This document shows positions 21,847-29,047 of a stretch of DNA of 64,000 nt, in pieces. Position numbers and translations under genes: made by a program. The notes under the pieces are model-generated. The model made no database searches. It saw nothing but the letters and a program-made list of their open reading frames with translations, and was not told where the DNA came from. The stretch lies in contig NZ_SGWE01000003.1 of the NCBI RefSeq assembly GCF_013337115.1, forward strand, positions 1 through 64,000. The letters run 5' to 3'. Position 1 is the first letter of the stretch; the number at the start of each line of letters is the position of its first letter. Source of the stretch: Deinococcus sp. JMULE3 (GTDB lineage Bacteria; Deinococcota; Deinococci; Deinococcales; Deinococcaceae).

Positions 21847-22425
21847 ATGGAAGCCAACCTCCCTGTTCATTCCGACCGCCACGCCCACCTCGCCGCCGCC
21901 CTGCACGACCCGCTCACCCGCGCCCCGGCCGGACTGTCCCGCCAGCCCGGCAGTCAGGCCCGCGCCAAGCGCCTGCTGCGCGAGATCCGCGCCGCCTACA
22001 CCCTGACCCACGTCCACCTGTCCGGCATCGCCACGGCCGCGCCAGTCGGGCAGCCCCTGCCCCGGGACCTGATCGGCGGCGCGCGCCGCGCCATCCTCGA
22101 ACAGAATCTCCAGGCGGCGCTGGAGCTGGCCGCCCAGGCCCGCACCCTGCCAGTGACCCACGCCGGCGCGCAGGCCCGGGTCGTCGCCCTCGATAATGTC
22201 GCCGTGGCGCGGGAGGCCTGCGACGTCGCCGAAGGACACCCGATCGCCGCCACGTTGTCGGGGCTGGTGCGGGAGATCCGGCTGCTCTGCCCGGGGGCGA
22301 CCCAGGTGGCGCTCAACTGGACGGGGCTGGCCGACGACACCGCCGTGTTCGCCCGGCCCCAGCGCGAGCTGCGGCTGATCCGGCTGGTGGCGGGCACGCA
22401 GCAGGTCGGCACGGTCTGGTACTGA
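21847..22425 (+). CDS. Hypothetical 192-aa protein, motif-promoter gene
   Basis: ATG 21847 is 6 nt after the CATCAT of the recurrent promoter; no ribosome-binding site is needed. The product is helical and Ala-rich, with a central HPIAATLSGLVREIRLL and a beta-rich C-terminus ending QQVGTVWY. No membrane segment or motif recognised. It heads a unit with the repeat DNA-binding protein gene. Confidence 0.65.
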   Translation: MEANLPVHSDRHAHLAAALHDPLTRAPAGLSRQPGSQARAKRLLREIRAAYTLTHVHLSGIATAAPVGQPLPRDLIGGARRAILEQNLQAALELAAQARTLPVTHAGAQARVVALDNVAVAREACDVAEGHPIAATLSGLVREIRLLCPGATQVALNWTGLADDTAVFARPQRELRLIRLVAGTQQVGTVWY

Positions 22426-22486
22426 CCGGTCTCGCGGGACGGATCTGGGCTGCGGCCCCGGCCCGTCCCTTATCAGGTCACCCAGG

Positions 22487-23485
22487 ATGACCGCCATGAA
22501 ACGACGCCGAGTGATCGGGTATGACGACCAGGGCCGGGCAGCCGTTTCCTATCCCAGTGTCAGCGCCGCTGCCCGCGACCGGCAGGTGCTGCGGGGCAGT
22601 GTCGAGCGCGCGATGGAGCTGGGCACGCGCTGCACCGGGCTGCGCTGGGCACGGGAGGGCGATCCTGCGCCCCTGTCGGACCCGCAGCGCGGCTACGTGA
22701 CCTATGACGCGGCGGGCGGGGTTGCCGGGCGCTACGCCACGCAGGTCGAGGTCGCGCAGGCGCTGGGGGTCTCGTCCCAGGGGGTGTATCTGTCAGTCCG
22801 CACCGGGAGTGTCATCCGGGGCGTGCGGGTGTGCCGCGCCCAGGCGCCTGCGCCGGGACCGCTGGTCCGGGACGCGCGGCACGTGGTGGCCTATGACGAC
22901 GCCGGGGCAGTGATCGGCACCTACGAGTCCCAGGTGCAGGCCGCGCGGGCGCTGGGCGAGAGCGTCACGGCGGTGCACCACTCGCTGAACGGTCGGCGGC
23001 TGCGTCAGGGCGTCCGGGTGCGCCGCAAGGCCGCGCCGCCGCCGGGCGCGTATGTGGACAGCGCCAAGCTCCCGGTGCGGCTGTACGACAACGCCGGGGT
23101 GCTGGGGGCCGAGTACCCGTCGCGAACGGCCGCGGCCGAGGCGCTGAAGGTGCCGGTCACCTCGGTGGCGCACGCGCTGGCGCGCGGCATCCGGCTGCAG
23201 GGCTGGCGGGTCGTCGACGCGGACGCGCCTGCGCCGGGCCCGTATGTCGGGCAGGGCGCGCGGGTGGTCGAGGCGCTGACCGACGCCGGGGATCTGGTGG
23301 GGCGGTACGCCTCCCAGTCGGCAGCGGCGGCCGCTCATGGGGTGAGCCAGTCGGCGCTCAGCCACGCGCTGCGCTGGGGCACGCGGTGCCGGGGCCTGCG
23401 CTGGCGCTATGCCGAGCCCGCCGACGATGAGGCCCCGTCCGGTGCGTCCCACACAGAATCAACACACCACCCCGCCCGCATTTAA
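22487..23485 (+). CDS. Protein made of five tandem NUMOD1/HTH-like repeats
   Basis: 332 aa. Five repeats of about 62 residues fill the protein. Each has a strand (VVAYDDAGAVIGTY and similar), Q/S-x-x-A-A-x-A-L-G-V, a recognition helix (V-x-x-A/S-L-x-x-G), then GVR/GLRW and a Pro-Gly linker (APAPGP). This is the build of NUMOD1-type modules, which give DNA specificity to homing nucleases. No nuclease domain is attached, so it should be a pure multi-site DNA-binding protein. Its last codons run into promoter copy 3, which supplies the TAA stop. Confidence 0.65.
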   Translation: MTAMKRRRVIGYDDQGRAAVSYPSVSAAARDRQVLRGSVERAMELGTRCTGLRWAREGDPAPLSDPQRGYVTYDAAGGVAGRYATQVEVAQALGVSSQGVYLSVRTGSVIRGVRVCRAQAPAPGPLVRDARHVVAYDDAGAVIGTYESQVQAARALGESVTAVHHSLNGRRLRQGVRVRRKAAPPPGAYVDSAKLPVRLYDNAGVLGAEYPSRTAAAEALKVPVTSVAHALARGIRLQGWRVVDADAPAPGPYVGQGARVVEALTDAGDLVGRYASQSAAAAAHGVSQSALSHALRWGTRCRGLRWRYAEPADDEAPSGASHTESTHHPARI

Positions 23486-23500
23486 CGCCATCATAAATCC
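23462..23500 (+). promoter_or_regulatory. Recurrent leaderless promoter, copy 3
   Basis: ACACACCACCCC, then GCCCGCATTTAACGC, then CATCAT 6 nt before ATG 23501. The TAA in the motif is the stop codon of the preceding gene. Confidence 0.75.
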
Positions 23501-23920
23501 ATGATTCCAGCCCTCGAATCCGACCTGACCCGCCTGCTCGCCGCCGCCCGCACCTTCGACTTCACCGCGTGGCTCGACACCCTGCCCCAGCGCGACCGCC
23601 ACCTGATCGTGCTGCACACCCTCGTCGCGTCCGTCGGGAACGGCGGCTTCCAGCAGTGGGTCGGCTGGAACTACCGCGAGAACCAGGAGGCCGTGCTCCG
23701 CCTGGCGCTGGCCCGCTTCGCCGAGCACTGCCCCGGTCAGCGCGCGGCCGTGACCGAGGTCCTCGCGCTGATCGATCAGACCCACCGCTTCGCCCCGCCG
23801 TCGTTCAGCCGGTTGAGTGACGATCAGGCCGATGCCCTGGCCACGCTCGACGACCGGTTCTATGCCCTCACCGACCGCTTCCGCGCGGCGCTGGGCGAGT
23901 ACCTGCTGCGCTGGCAGTAA
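23501..23920 (+). CDS. DUF4375-like protein, 139 aa
   Basis: ATG 23501, 6 nt after CATCAT. The central stretch NGGFQQWVGWNYRENQEAV, followed by an A-x-x-x-L family helix, follows the NGGF-Q-Y/F-N pattern of the DUF4375 / DMP19 group, small helical proteins of unknown role in phages and bacteria (DMP19 is a DNA mimic). Assignment is by pattern. Single-gene unit with its own terminator. Confidence 0.5.
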   Translation: MIPALESDLTRLLAAARTFDFTAWLDTLPQRDRHLIVLHTLVASVGNGGFQQWVGWNYRENQEAVLRLALARFAEHCPGQRAAVTEVLALIDQTHRFAPPSFSRLSDDQADALATLDDRFYALTDRFRAALGEYLLRWQ

Positions 23921-23938
23921 CTGCAGTCCGCTGTCCGC

Positions 23939-23970
23939 ACCGGCCCTTCCGCCCAGGGGGGCCGGTTTCC
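23939..23970 (+). terminator. Intrinsic terminator
   Basis: ACCGGCCC and GGGCCGGT pair around a 12-nt loop, followed by TTTCCGTT. Ends the single-gene unit at 23501. Confidence 0.65.
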
Positions 23971-24234
23971 GTTGTGCCCGCCGCGCTCACCGCCGGGCCG
24001 CTGCGCCCCCTGCGGCGCTCCGGGCGCGACTGCGGGGCGCGGGGCGGTCTGCTGGCCCCTTCCCGGCCCTCCGGCGCGGTTCCGTGCGGGGCAGTCATGG
24101 GGCGCGCTTCCCTCACGGCCCGGGCGCCCGGATTTGCCGAACTCCGGGCCTGCGCGCGGTCCGCGCCCTGCACATCTTTCTGGGTCAGGAATAGAAAAAA
24201 CGCGCACGGCAGCGGCTTTTTCCCGCACACATTC

Positions 24235-24274
24235 GACACACCACGCAACCCGCATAAACTGGCATCATAGACCC
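24235..24274 (+). promoter_or_regulatory. Recurrent leaderless promoter, copy 4
   Basis: GACACACCACGC, then AACCCGCATAAACTGG, then CATCAT 6 nt before ATG 24275. One of the best matches to the consensus. Confidence 0.75.
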
Positions 24275-25102
24275 ATGAACGAAGTCATCAAGACCGCCCT
24301 CGCCGAAGCCCTCACCGCCGCCGAAGAAGCCCAGACCGCCGCCCAGGCTGGCAACTTCGCCGAAGCCCGCACCCTGCTCGACGTGGTCGAGGCTGGCCTG
24401 AACGCTGGCGAGACCCGCAACCCCGCCCTGATGAACCGCCGCCTGAAGATCATCCGCATCCAGGCCAGCGTCGAGGCCCTGCTGCCCGCCGACGACGCGG
24501 CCACCGAAACCGACGCCGAGCCGGTGGTCGCGGTAGAAGCGCCCGCCCAGGCCGACGCCGAGCCCGTCCAGGAGCCCGAAGTCGCGCCGGCCGCCGAGCC
24601 CGTCGATGCCCCCGCCCCGGTCGCGCTGCCCGCGCCCACCGAGGTCGACCTGCCCCCGGTCGCCCAGGCCGACGCCCCCGCCAAGGTGCGCGGCGTGGCC
24701 GCCCCCCACGCCCTGCCCGCCGACGGCTGGGAGCGCGTCGCAGCCGCGCTGCGCGCCCAGGGCACCGACGTCGAGGCCCGCGAGGCCGACGCGGCCCGCC
24801 ACGGTCACCTGCAGGCCGAAGCCGAGGATGCCCGGGATACGTGGCGGGCCCGGGTCGAGGAGCGCTTCGCGCTGCAGGCCCGGCTGGAGGTCTGCGCGAT
24901 GCGCGGCGACCACGATGGGGCCAACGCCGCGTGGGACCGCCTGTTCGACGTCGTGACCGCGATCCGCAGCCGCGAGGGGGCCGCGCGCCGCCGCGGACTG
25001 CCCGAGGCCGCCGCGATGCGCCCGGTGTTCGAAGCGGCCAACGAGGACAGCAAGCAGGTCCGCCAGTGGGCGCGCGCCCCGAAGGCCCCTGCGGTCGCCT
25101 GA
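24275..25102 (+). CDS. Ala/Glu-rich protein of 275 aa, motif-promoter gene
   Basis: ATG 24275, 6 nt after CATCAT. Residues 1-65 are a regular helix-rich segment (EALTAAEEAQTAAQAGN). Residues 70-145 are an acidic Ala/Pro/Val/Glu linker. Residues 150-275 are helical again with Arg/Glu-rich heptads. It looks like a two-headed scaffold or nucleic-acid mimic because of the acidic middle, but no family is recognised. Followed by a gene of the small paralogue group. Confidence 0.6.
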   Translation: MNEVIKTALAEALTAAEEAQTAAQAGNFAEARTLLDVVEAGLNAGETRNPALMNRRLKIIRIQASVEALLPADDAATETDAEPVVAVEAPAQADAEPVQEPEVAPAAEPVDAPAPVALPAPTEVDLPPVAQADAPAKVRGVAAPHALPADGWERVAAALRAQGTDVEAREADAARHGHLQAEAEDARDTWRARVEERFALQARLEVCAMRGDHDGANAAWDRLFDVVTAIRSREGAARRRGLPEAAAMRPVFEAANEDSKQVRQWARAPKAPAVA

Positions 25103-25183
25103 GCGGCCCGACCGGCCCCCGCGCCCCCCAGGGGCCGGGGGCAACCCCCACCGCCCGTTCTGCCCTGTCCTGGAGACCCCCTG

Positions 25184-25564
25184 ATGCCTGAAGCCCTGAC
25201 CGTCTCCGCGCTGCGCGCCCAGCTGAAGACCCTTCCAGCGGACCTGCCGGTGAACCTCGCCCTGCGCGCCAGCGCCCCGACTCGTTTCGAGATCCGCGTG
25301 GAGGCTGGGCATCTCCTGCTGGTGCCGTGCCCGGATTTCTCGGCTGCGGGGCTGCAGGTCGCGGATCTGTCCTGGCGCTTCCATCAGGACCTCGCGGGCG
25401 TGCCGCTCGACTGGCCTGTGCTCGCCAGGGGGTGCGGGGGCGGCTGCTGGTGGTCCGGCTGGCGGGTGACGGCGTCCTGCGGGCCTCGGTGTCGTAAGCG
25501 CGCCGGATTCGGCGTTCCACACACATTCGACACACTAAACGCCCCGCATAATCCGGCATCATAG
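25184..25564 (+). CDS. Small paralogue-group protein, apparent frameshift
   Basis: ATG 25184, GGAGA upstream. The N-terminus ALTVSALRAQLKTLPADLPV matches the start of the genes at 25569 and 27178. The frame goes out of register at a run of five G (25428-25432). A -1 shift there gives VRGRLLVVRLAGDG, ending at TAA 25497, which fits a beta-rich end. The unshifted frame gives a Cys/Trp-rich tail that runs through promoter copy 5. One base is probably missing. Function unknown. Confidence 0.5.
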   Translation: MPEALTVSALRAQLKTLPADLPVNLALRASAPTRFEIRVEAGHLLLVPCPDFSAAGLQVADLSWRFHQDLAGVPLDWPVLARGCGGGCWWSGWRVTASCGPRCRKRAGFGVPHTFDTLNAPHNPAS

Positions 25565-25568
25565 ATTC
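25529..25568 (+). promoter_or_regulatory. Recurrent leaderless promoter, copy 5
   Basis: GACACACTAAAC, then GCCCCGCATAATCCGG, then CATCAT 6 nt before ATG 25569. Confidence 0.75.
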
Positions 25569-25915
25569 ATGAACGAAACGCTCAGCTTCGCCGATCTCCG
25601 CGCCGCACTCGCCGCCTTCCCCGCCACCGCCCCGGTCACCCTGCTGTTCCCGCCCAGCGTGACGGCCCGCCGCTTCCAGCTCGTCGTCAGCGGGGAGGCC
25701 GCGGCGTTCCTGGCGGTGCCGGACAACCACTGCTGGGACGCGACGGTGGCCGACGTGCTGGCCGAAATCGACAACGAGGAGTTCGGCCTGCCCCGCCCCC
25801 CTACGCCATGCCGGTGTACCTCAAGGCCCTCGACGGCGGCGTGTTCGGGGTGAAGGTCGAGGACGTCGCGGTCCTCAGCGCGTCCCCCTGCAATTTCAAT
25901 GGTATGCCTGAATAG
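25569..25915 (+). CDS. Small paralogue-group protein, apparent frameshift
   Basis: ATG 25569, 6 nt after CATCAT. MNETLSFADLRAALAAFPAT parallels the genes at 25184 and 27178. In the given sequence the frame stops at 25853. At a run of six C (about 25795-25800) a -1 shift restores a good continuation (PPYAMPVYLKALDGGVFGVK) to TAG at 25915. One missing C is the simplest explanation. A strong terminator follows at 25921, as expected if the gene ends at 25915. Confidence 0.55.
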
Positions 25916-25920
25916 CAGCA

Positions 25921-25958
25921 TTGAGGGGAGGCATCGAAATACCGATGCCTCCCCTCAA
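25921..25958. terminator. Strong bidirectional terminator
   Basis: TTGAGGGGAGGCATCG, loop AAATAC, CGATGCCTCCCCTCAA: a perfect 16-bp stem with AT-rich flanks both sides. It separates the motif unit at 25569 from the leftward low-GC genes. Confidence 0.85.
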
Positions 25959-26042
25959 TCCATTAATTAAGCTGGACATAATTCATCTATGACTCTTTAT
26001 CTAATGACACATTAATCTTATCCCCGCAAGGGAGGGGGTTGA

Positions 26043-26189
26043 TTATTTTTGCATAGGCCTAATTAATAAGACGGAGAGTGCGATGATTGCAAATATAATT
26101 GCAACAGAAGGATAGAATCCAAAATTATAGAATGTAAACCACGCAATAACGGCCAATATACTAATTAGAGCTATTTTTAGCTTATTCAT
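26043..26189 (-). CDS. 48-aa two-pass membrane peptide, low GC
   Basis: ATG 26189, GGAG 6 nt upstream, 15 bp after the stop of the lipoprotein gene. The sequence is MNKLKIALISILAVIAW, a short aromatic loop (FTFYNFGFYPS), then AIIFAIIALSVLLI and RPMQK: two membrane helices with short polar ends. AT-rich codons match the lipoprotein gene, so the two came in together. Small two-helix proteins beside a lipoprotein suggest an exclusion or immunity pair, but that is inference. Confidence 0.65.
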   Translation of the reverse strand: MNKLKIALISILAVIAWFTFYNFGFYPSVAIIFAIIALSVLLIRPMQK

Positions 26190-26204
26190 GATAAACTCCT
26201 ATAT

Positions 26205-27008
26205 TCAACTGCAATTAGTCCGTCGCCATTCGTTAATCCTGCGCATCTGCTCTTGCACTTTTTTATTTGCCGTTGTCAGCGTCTTTGTGGCGATATTCAA
26301 ATTGATCGCGGCAAGTGTAAAGGCAGAAACAGCTCCAGCGCATGCCGCAGGGCCGCCAAAGCAAGCCATTAAAAAGAAATCAGCCGAAGCAAAAGCTATT
26401 GCTGCAGCCGCCGCCGCATTACCGGCATTTTCAGCTTCATTCTGAGCAAAATACAGGTCGATGTACATATCACTGGGCACAGTGCAATCCTGAGCTGACA
26501 GTTTCACGCTATTATTAGCAGGCTTCTGGCCACCCATAACAAATAGTGAGCTCAAATTCTTGTCAGATGCCGCCCATCCAGACCTAACCACTTGCAGATG
26601 GCTGTCGAACTCATAGACTGCCGAACTGCCGATATCGGTACCCAAAATGTGCCCCTCTTCGCTTCGGGTAATAAATTGAGTCAGCACTTCTCCCGACTCG
26701 GGAACTGAAATGTAGACCATCAAATCATTGCGACTAGTCCTCAAAGCGAAAACAGGCATACCAGCATCATCTTTCCTTATCGCTTCATTTAGGTTAATTT
26801 TAACATTTTCAGATTCAAGTAATACGAGGGCTTTCTGAAAAGACTGAGAAGTCAACGCGTTTTTAAGAATAGGGCTTTCTTGAACACTTGTTGTATTGCC
26901 AGTGCGTGATGGTCCGGCAGACGAGGGGTCTGGAGCAGCATGGAGCCCACAGCTGCTCAAAATGAGTACGCATGAGAGCGAGAAGGTCAGAAGCGACTTT
27001 TTCTTCAT
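26205..27008 (-). CDS. Low-GC lipoprotein, 267 aa (moron)
   Basis: ATG 27008, 8 nt after TATAGC, with a CCCCC-AAAT-GGGGG hairpin just upstream. The signal sequence has a lipobox (LILSSC, Cys19). The mature part is polar, then an Ala-rich hydrophobic stretch at about residues 195-245 (AAAAAIAFASADFFLMA, ACAGAVSAFTLAAI) that could insert in a membrane, then a basic end. GC content is far below that of its neighbours. It stands in reverse orientation between two motif-promoter units. Phage-encoded lipoproteins often block superinfection at the receptor; that role is a guess. Confidence 0.7.
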   Translation of the reverse strand: MKKKSLLTFSLSCVLILSSCGLHAAPDPSSAGPSRTGNTTSVQESPILKNALTSQSFQKALVLLESENVKINLNEAIRKDDAGMPVFALRTSRNDLMVYISVPESGEVLTQFITRSEEGHILGTDIGSSAVYEFDSHLQVVRSGWAASDKNLSSLFVMGGQKPANNSVKLSAQDCTVPSDMYIDLYFAQNEAENAGNAAAAAAIAFASADFFLMACFGGPAACAGAVSAFTLAAINLNIATKTLTTANKKVQEQMRRINEWRRTNCS

Positions 27009-27148
27009 TGCGCAAGGCTATACCCCCATTTGGGGGAAGGCACGCTCGTATGGGGCAAGGTGGGCTTAATTTTTCGTTTAACTCTCTTTCACTTTCAATT
27101 CATTTGCCAAACAGGAAGGTGGAGGGCCGCACAAGAGGCGCGTCGCGC

Positions 27149-27177
27149 CACACCGCATTATATGGCATCATAAGGGC
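27149..27177 (+). promoter_or_regulatory. Recurrent leaderless promoter, copy 6
   Basis: CACACC directly joined to GCATTATATGG, then CATCAT 6 nt before ATG 27178. The upstream part is shortened relative to the other copies; the core is intact. Confidence 0.7.
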
Positions 27178-27390
27178 ATGAAAGACACCCTGACCGTCCG
27201 CGAAATGATCAAAGCCCTGCAGTCCCTCGACGCCCGCGGCCTCAGCCACGCGCCCGTCCTGCTCGCCCCCACCCACGACGGTGCCGACCACGGCGTCGCC
27301 GGGCAGCCCGAGGAAGGCCTCGCCGAGTGGGCCGGGTATGGCGCCGAGCTCGACGGCGAAACGGTCGCCGTCGTGATCACCCTCGCCTGA
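27178..27390 (+). CDS. Small phage protein, 70 aa, paralogue group
   Basis: ATG 27178, 6 nt after CATCAT. MKDTLTVREMIKALQSLDA, then a short strand (APVLLAPTHDG) and a beta-rich end, the layout of a widespread small phage family of form TV-x-E-L-x-x-x-L-x-x-L-x-x-x-APV. The N-terminal helix matches the genes at 25184 and 25569. Function of the family is unknown to me. Confidence 0.6.
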   Translation: MKDTLTVREMIKALQSLDARGLSHAPVLLAPTHDGADHGVAGQPEEGLAEWAGYGAELDGETVAVVITLA

Positions 27391-27439
27391 TCCGCTCCGC
27401 CCCGGCTCCGCCCGGGGCACCCCCACCCCGGAGGTCCTG

Positions 27440-27796
27440 ATGCCTGTCCCCCCCACCGACCAGCCCACCCTCGCGCAGCAGCTCGCGTTCACCGGGACGC
27501 TCGGCGACGCCCTCGGGCACGTCCTGCGTTTTGCCGACCTGCAGGCCGGAGCGCCCTCGCTCGTGCTGACCAGCAGCGCCGATCTGGACCAGCCCGTCAC
27601 CGTGCACGTGACCCGCTACGCCGCCGACGACATGGAGGTCACCGGTAGCCACCACGGGCAGCCCGCGCACCTCGGGTTCTTCACCGTGCCCGGCCTGCGC
27701 GAGCGCCGTCAGGCAGAACTGGACGCCGCAGCGGCCGCCCGGCGCCAGCAGGAACTGCTCCGGCAGCCCTGGACGTTCATCCAGCCCCTGACCTGA
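27440..27796 (+). CDS. Hypothetical 118-aa protein
   Basis: ATG 27440, GGAGG 5 nt upstream. It begins with a helix, then beta strands (PSLVLTSSADLDQPVTVHVTRY), then a long Ala/Arg/Gln helix. It follows the 70-aa gene in one unit and ends in a strong terminator. No family recognised. Confidence 0.6.
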   Translation: MPVPPTDQPTLAQQLAFTGTLGDALGHVLRFADLQAGAPSLVLTSSADLDQPVTVHVTRYAADDMEVTGSHHGQPAHLGFFTVPGLRERRQAELDAAAAARRQQELLRQPWTFIQPLT

Positions 27797-27807
27797 CCCG
27801 ATACGAC

Positions 27808-27846
27808 CGCGCCCCCGCTCGCCCTGATCAGGCTGGCGGGGGCGCG
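27808..27846. terminator. Bidirectional terminator between convergent genes
   Basis: CGCGCCCCCGC(T)CGCC, loop TGATCA, GGC(T)GGCGGGGGCGCG, then ATTATAT. It serves the rightward 118-aa gene and the leftward partition operon. Confidence 0.8.
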
Positions 27847-27861
27847 ATTATATCGGCGAGA

Positions 27862-28326
27862 TCAATCGCGGCGGCCCAGACGGGTGGGCAGCTCGGCGAC
27901 GATCCGCTCGATGCCCTCCGGGTCGAGCAGCGGTTCGAGCAGCAGCTCCACGACGTGATGATGATCCACCGGCCAGCCCTGTTGCTTCAGCCCGTAGACC
28001 AGCTGGTCAAGGGCCGCCTTCAGCTCCGGCCGCACCCGCGTCCCCAGGTTCGGATTCTTCCCACCGCTTCGACTACTGGTCCCGCCGTCCCAGGCGGGCA
28101 GGTTCAAGCTGCCGGCAGGACGGGACGGGGCTGTGGTGGGCGCCTTGGCGGGCGCGGCCTTCGCGGGCGACTTCCGGGCAGGGCGGGGCTTCGCCGGAGC
28201 GGGCTGCGGCTGTTGCTGTTCCTGCTGGACCTGGGCGGGCTGCTCACCCCCGTCATCGTCCTCACGGGGCAGGCTCTGCCGCAGGGCGTCCAGGCCGCCC
28301 AGCAGTCCACCGCGCTTACCGGTCAT
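27862..28326 (-). CDS. ParA partner, probable centromere-binding protein
   Basis: 154 aa, ATG 28326 overlapping the ParA stop (ATGA). The first 85 residues are a basic Pro/Ala/Lys/Gln-rich disordered tail. The last 65 (NLGTRVRPELKAALDQLVYGLKQQ ...) read as a short strand followed by two helices, like the ribbon-helix-helix fold of ParG/Omega-type partners. Such proteins bind parS and stimulate the ParA ATPase through a flexible basic arm, which matches this layout. Call inferred from operon position and fold pattern. Confidence 0.6.
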   Translation of the reverse strand: MTGKRGGLLGGLDALRQSLPREDDDGGEQPAQVQQEQQQPQPAPAKPRPARKSPAKAAPAKAPTTAPSRPAGSLNLPAWDGGTSSRSGGKNPNLGTRVRPELKAALDQLVYGLKQQGWPVDHHHVVELLLEPLLDPEGIERIVAELPTRLGRRD

Positions 28327-28949
28327 GCCCGCGCCCCGATCCGCGCTTCGAGTTCACGGGTGACCTCGATGTAATCCTGCCAGCAGCTCCGGGCCAGTTT
28401 GTTCCCGCGCACGTCGCGCACCAGCACGCCCTCGTTCGCCGCGTCGACGAACGCGTCGCTCTGCCGGATCTTCCCGGCCAGCAGCGGCATGTTCAGGCTG
28501 GTGATCGCCTCGCGGCCCTCACCGACGCGCTGTTTCTTGACGCGGGTCAGCATCACCACGAACTGCTCGTCCTGCACGCCATGCTCGCGCAGGACGTTCA
28601 CGGTCTGCTGCGCCCCGTCGATGCTGGGGATGTCCGCCTGCACCGGCAGGACCAGCTGGTGGCAGGCCTGCGCCAGTTCGACCAGTTCCACGGTCTCGGG
28701 TCCGCCGCGGCTGTCGATGATCACGACGTCGTATTCGGCGGCGCGGGCGAGGCTGCGTTCACTGCCGACCGTGAACGGCAGGTGCCCGCGCGCCGCCCAG
28801 GTGGTGGCGGTGCGGATGCGGTCGCCGTCCGCCAGGAGGACTTTCCGGCCCTGCTCGGCGAAGCGCCCGGCGATGTGGACAGCGCTGGTGGTCTTGCCGA
28901 CCCCGCCCTTGAGGCTGGCCATGCCGATGAGGATGGGACCGCGACTCAC
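28323..28949 (-). CDS. parA: ParA-family partition ATPase
   Basis: 208 aa from GTG 28949. Deviant Walker A KGGVGKTT at 14-21, an A'-like DGDRIRTAT near 45 (usual form D-x-D-x-Q), and VVIIDSRGG in the Walker B/switch position. The short length and absence of an N-terminal HTH place it with class Ib ParA/ParF. It would segregate the replicon by patterning on the nucleoid. Cotranscribed with a basic partner gene, and divergently or serially placed to a double-HTH gene upstream. Its presence argues for an extrachromosomal state. Confidence 0.85.
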   Translation of the reverse strand: MSRGPILIGMASLKGGVGKTTSAVHIAGRFAEQGRKVLLADGDRIRTATTWAARGHLPFTVGSERSLARAAEYDVVIIDSRGGPETVELVELAQACHQLVLPVQADIPSIDGAQQTVNVLREHGVQDEQFVVMLTRVKKQRVGEGREAITSLNMPLLAGKIRQSDAFVDAANEGVLVRDVRGNKLARSCWQDYIEVTRELEARIGARA

Positions 28950-29033
28950 ACGCGCTCCGGGGTGCGTTCTGCCTCGGGAAACTCGGGTATCACGCGGCAA
29001 CGGTAGCACGCCCCCGCGCCGCCGTGCACCCGT

Positions 29034-29047
29034 GTGAGCACGCTCAC
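29034..29047. promoter_or_regulatory. Small palindrome upstream of parA
   Basis: GTGAGC-AC-GCTCAC, 6-bp arms, overlapping the end of the double-HTH gene. It is a possible operator or parS half-element for the partition operon, but a single short copy is weak evidence. Confidence 0.3.

Larger units (their letters stand above)
23921..24274. other. Intergenic stretch with terminator and promoter copy 4
   Basis: The terminator at 23939-23970 closes the previous unit. The middle 200 bp is very GC-rich with no supported gene. It ends in an A-rich stretch (GAATAGAAAAAAC) and promoter copy 4. Confidence 0.5.
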
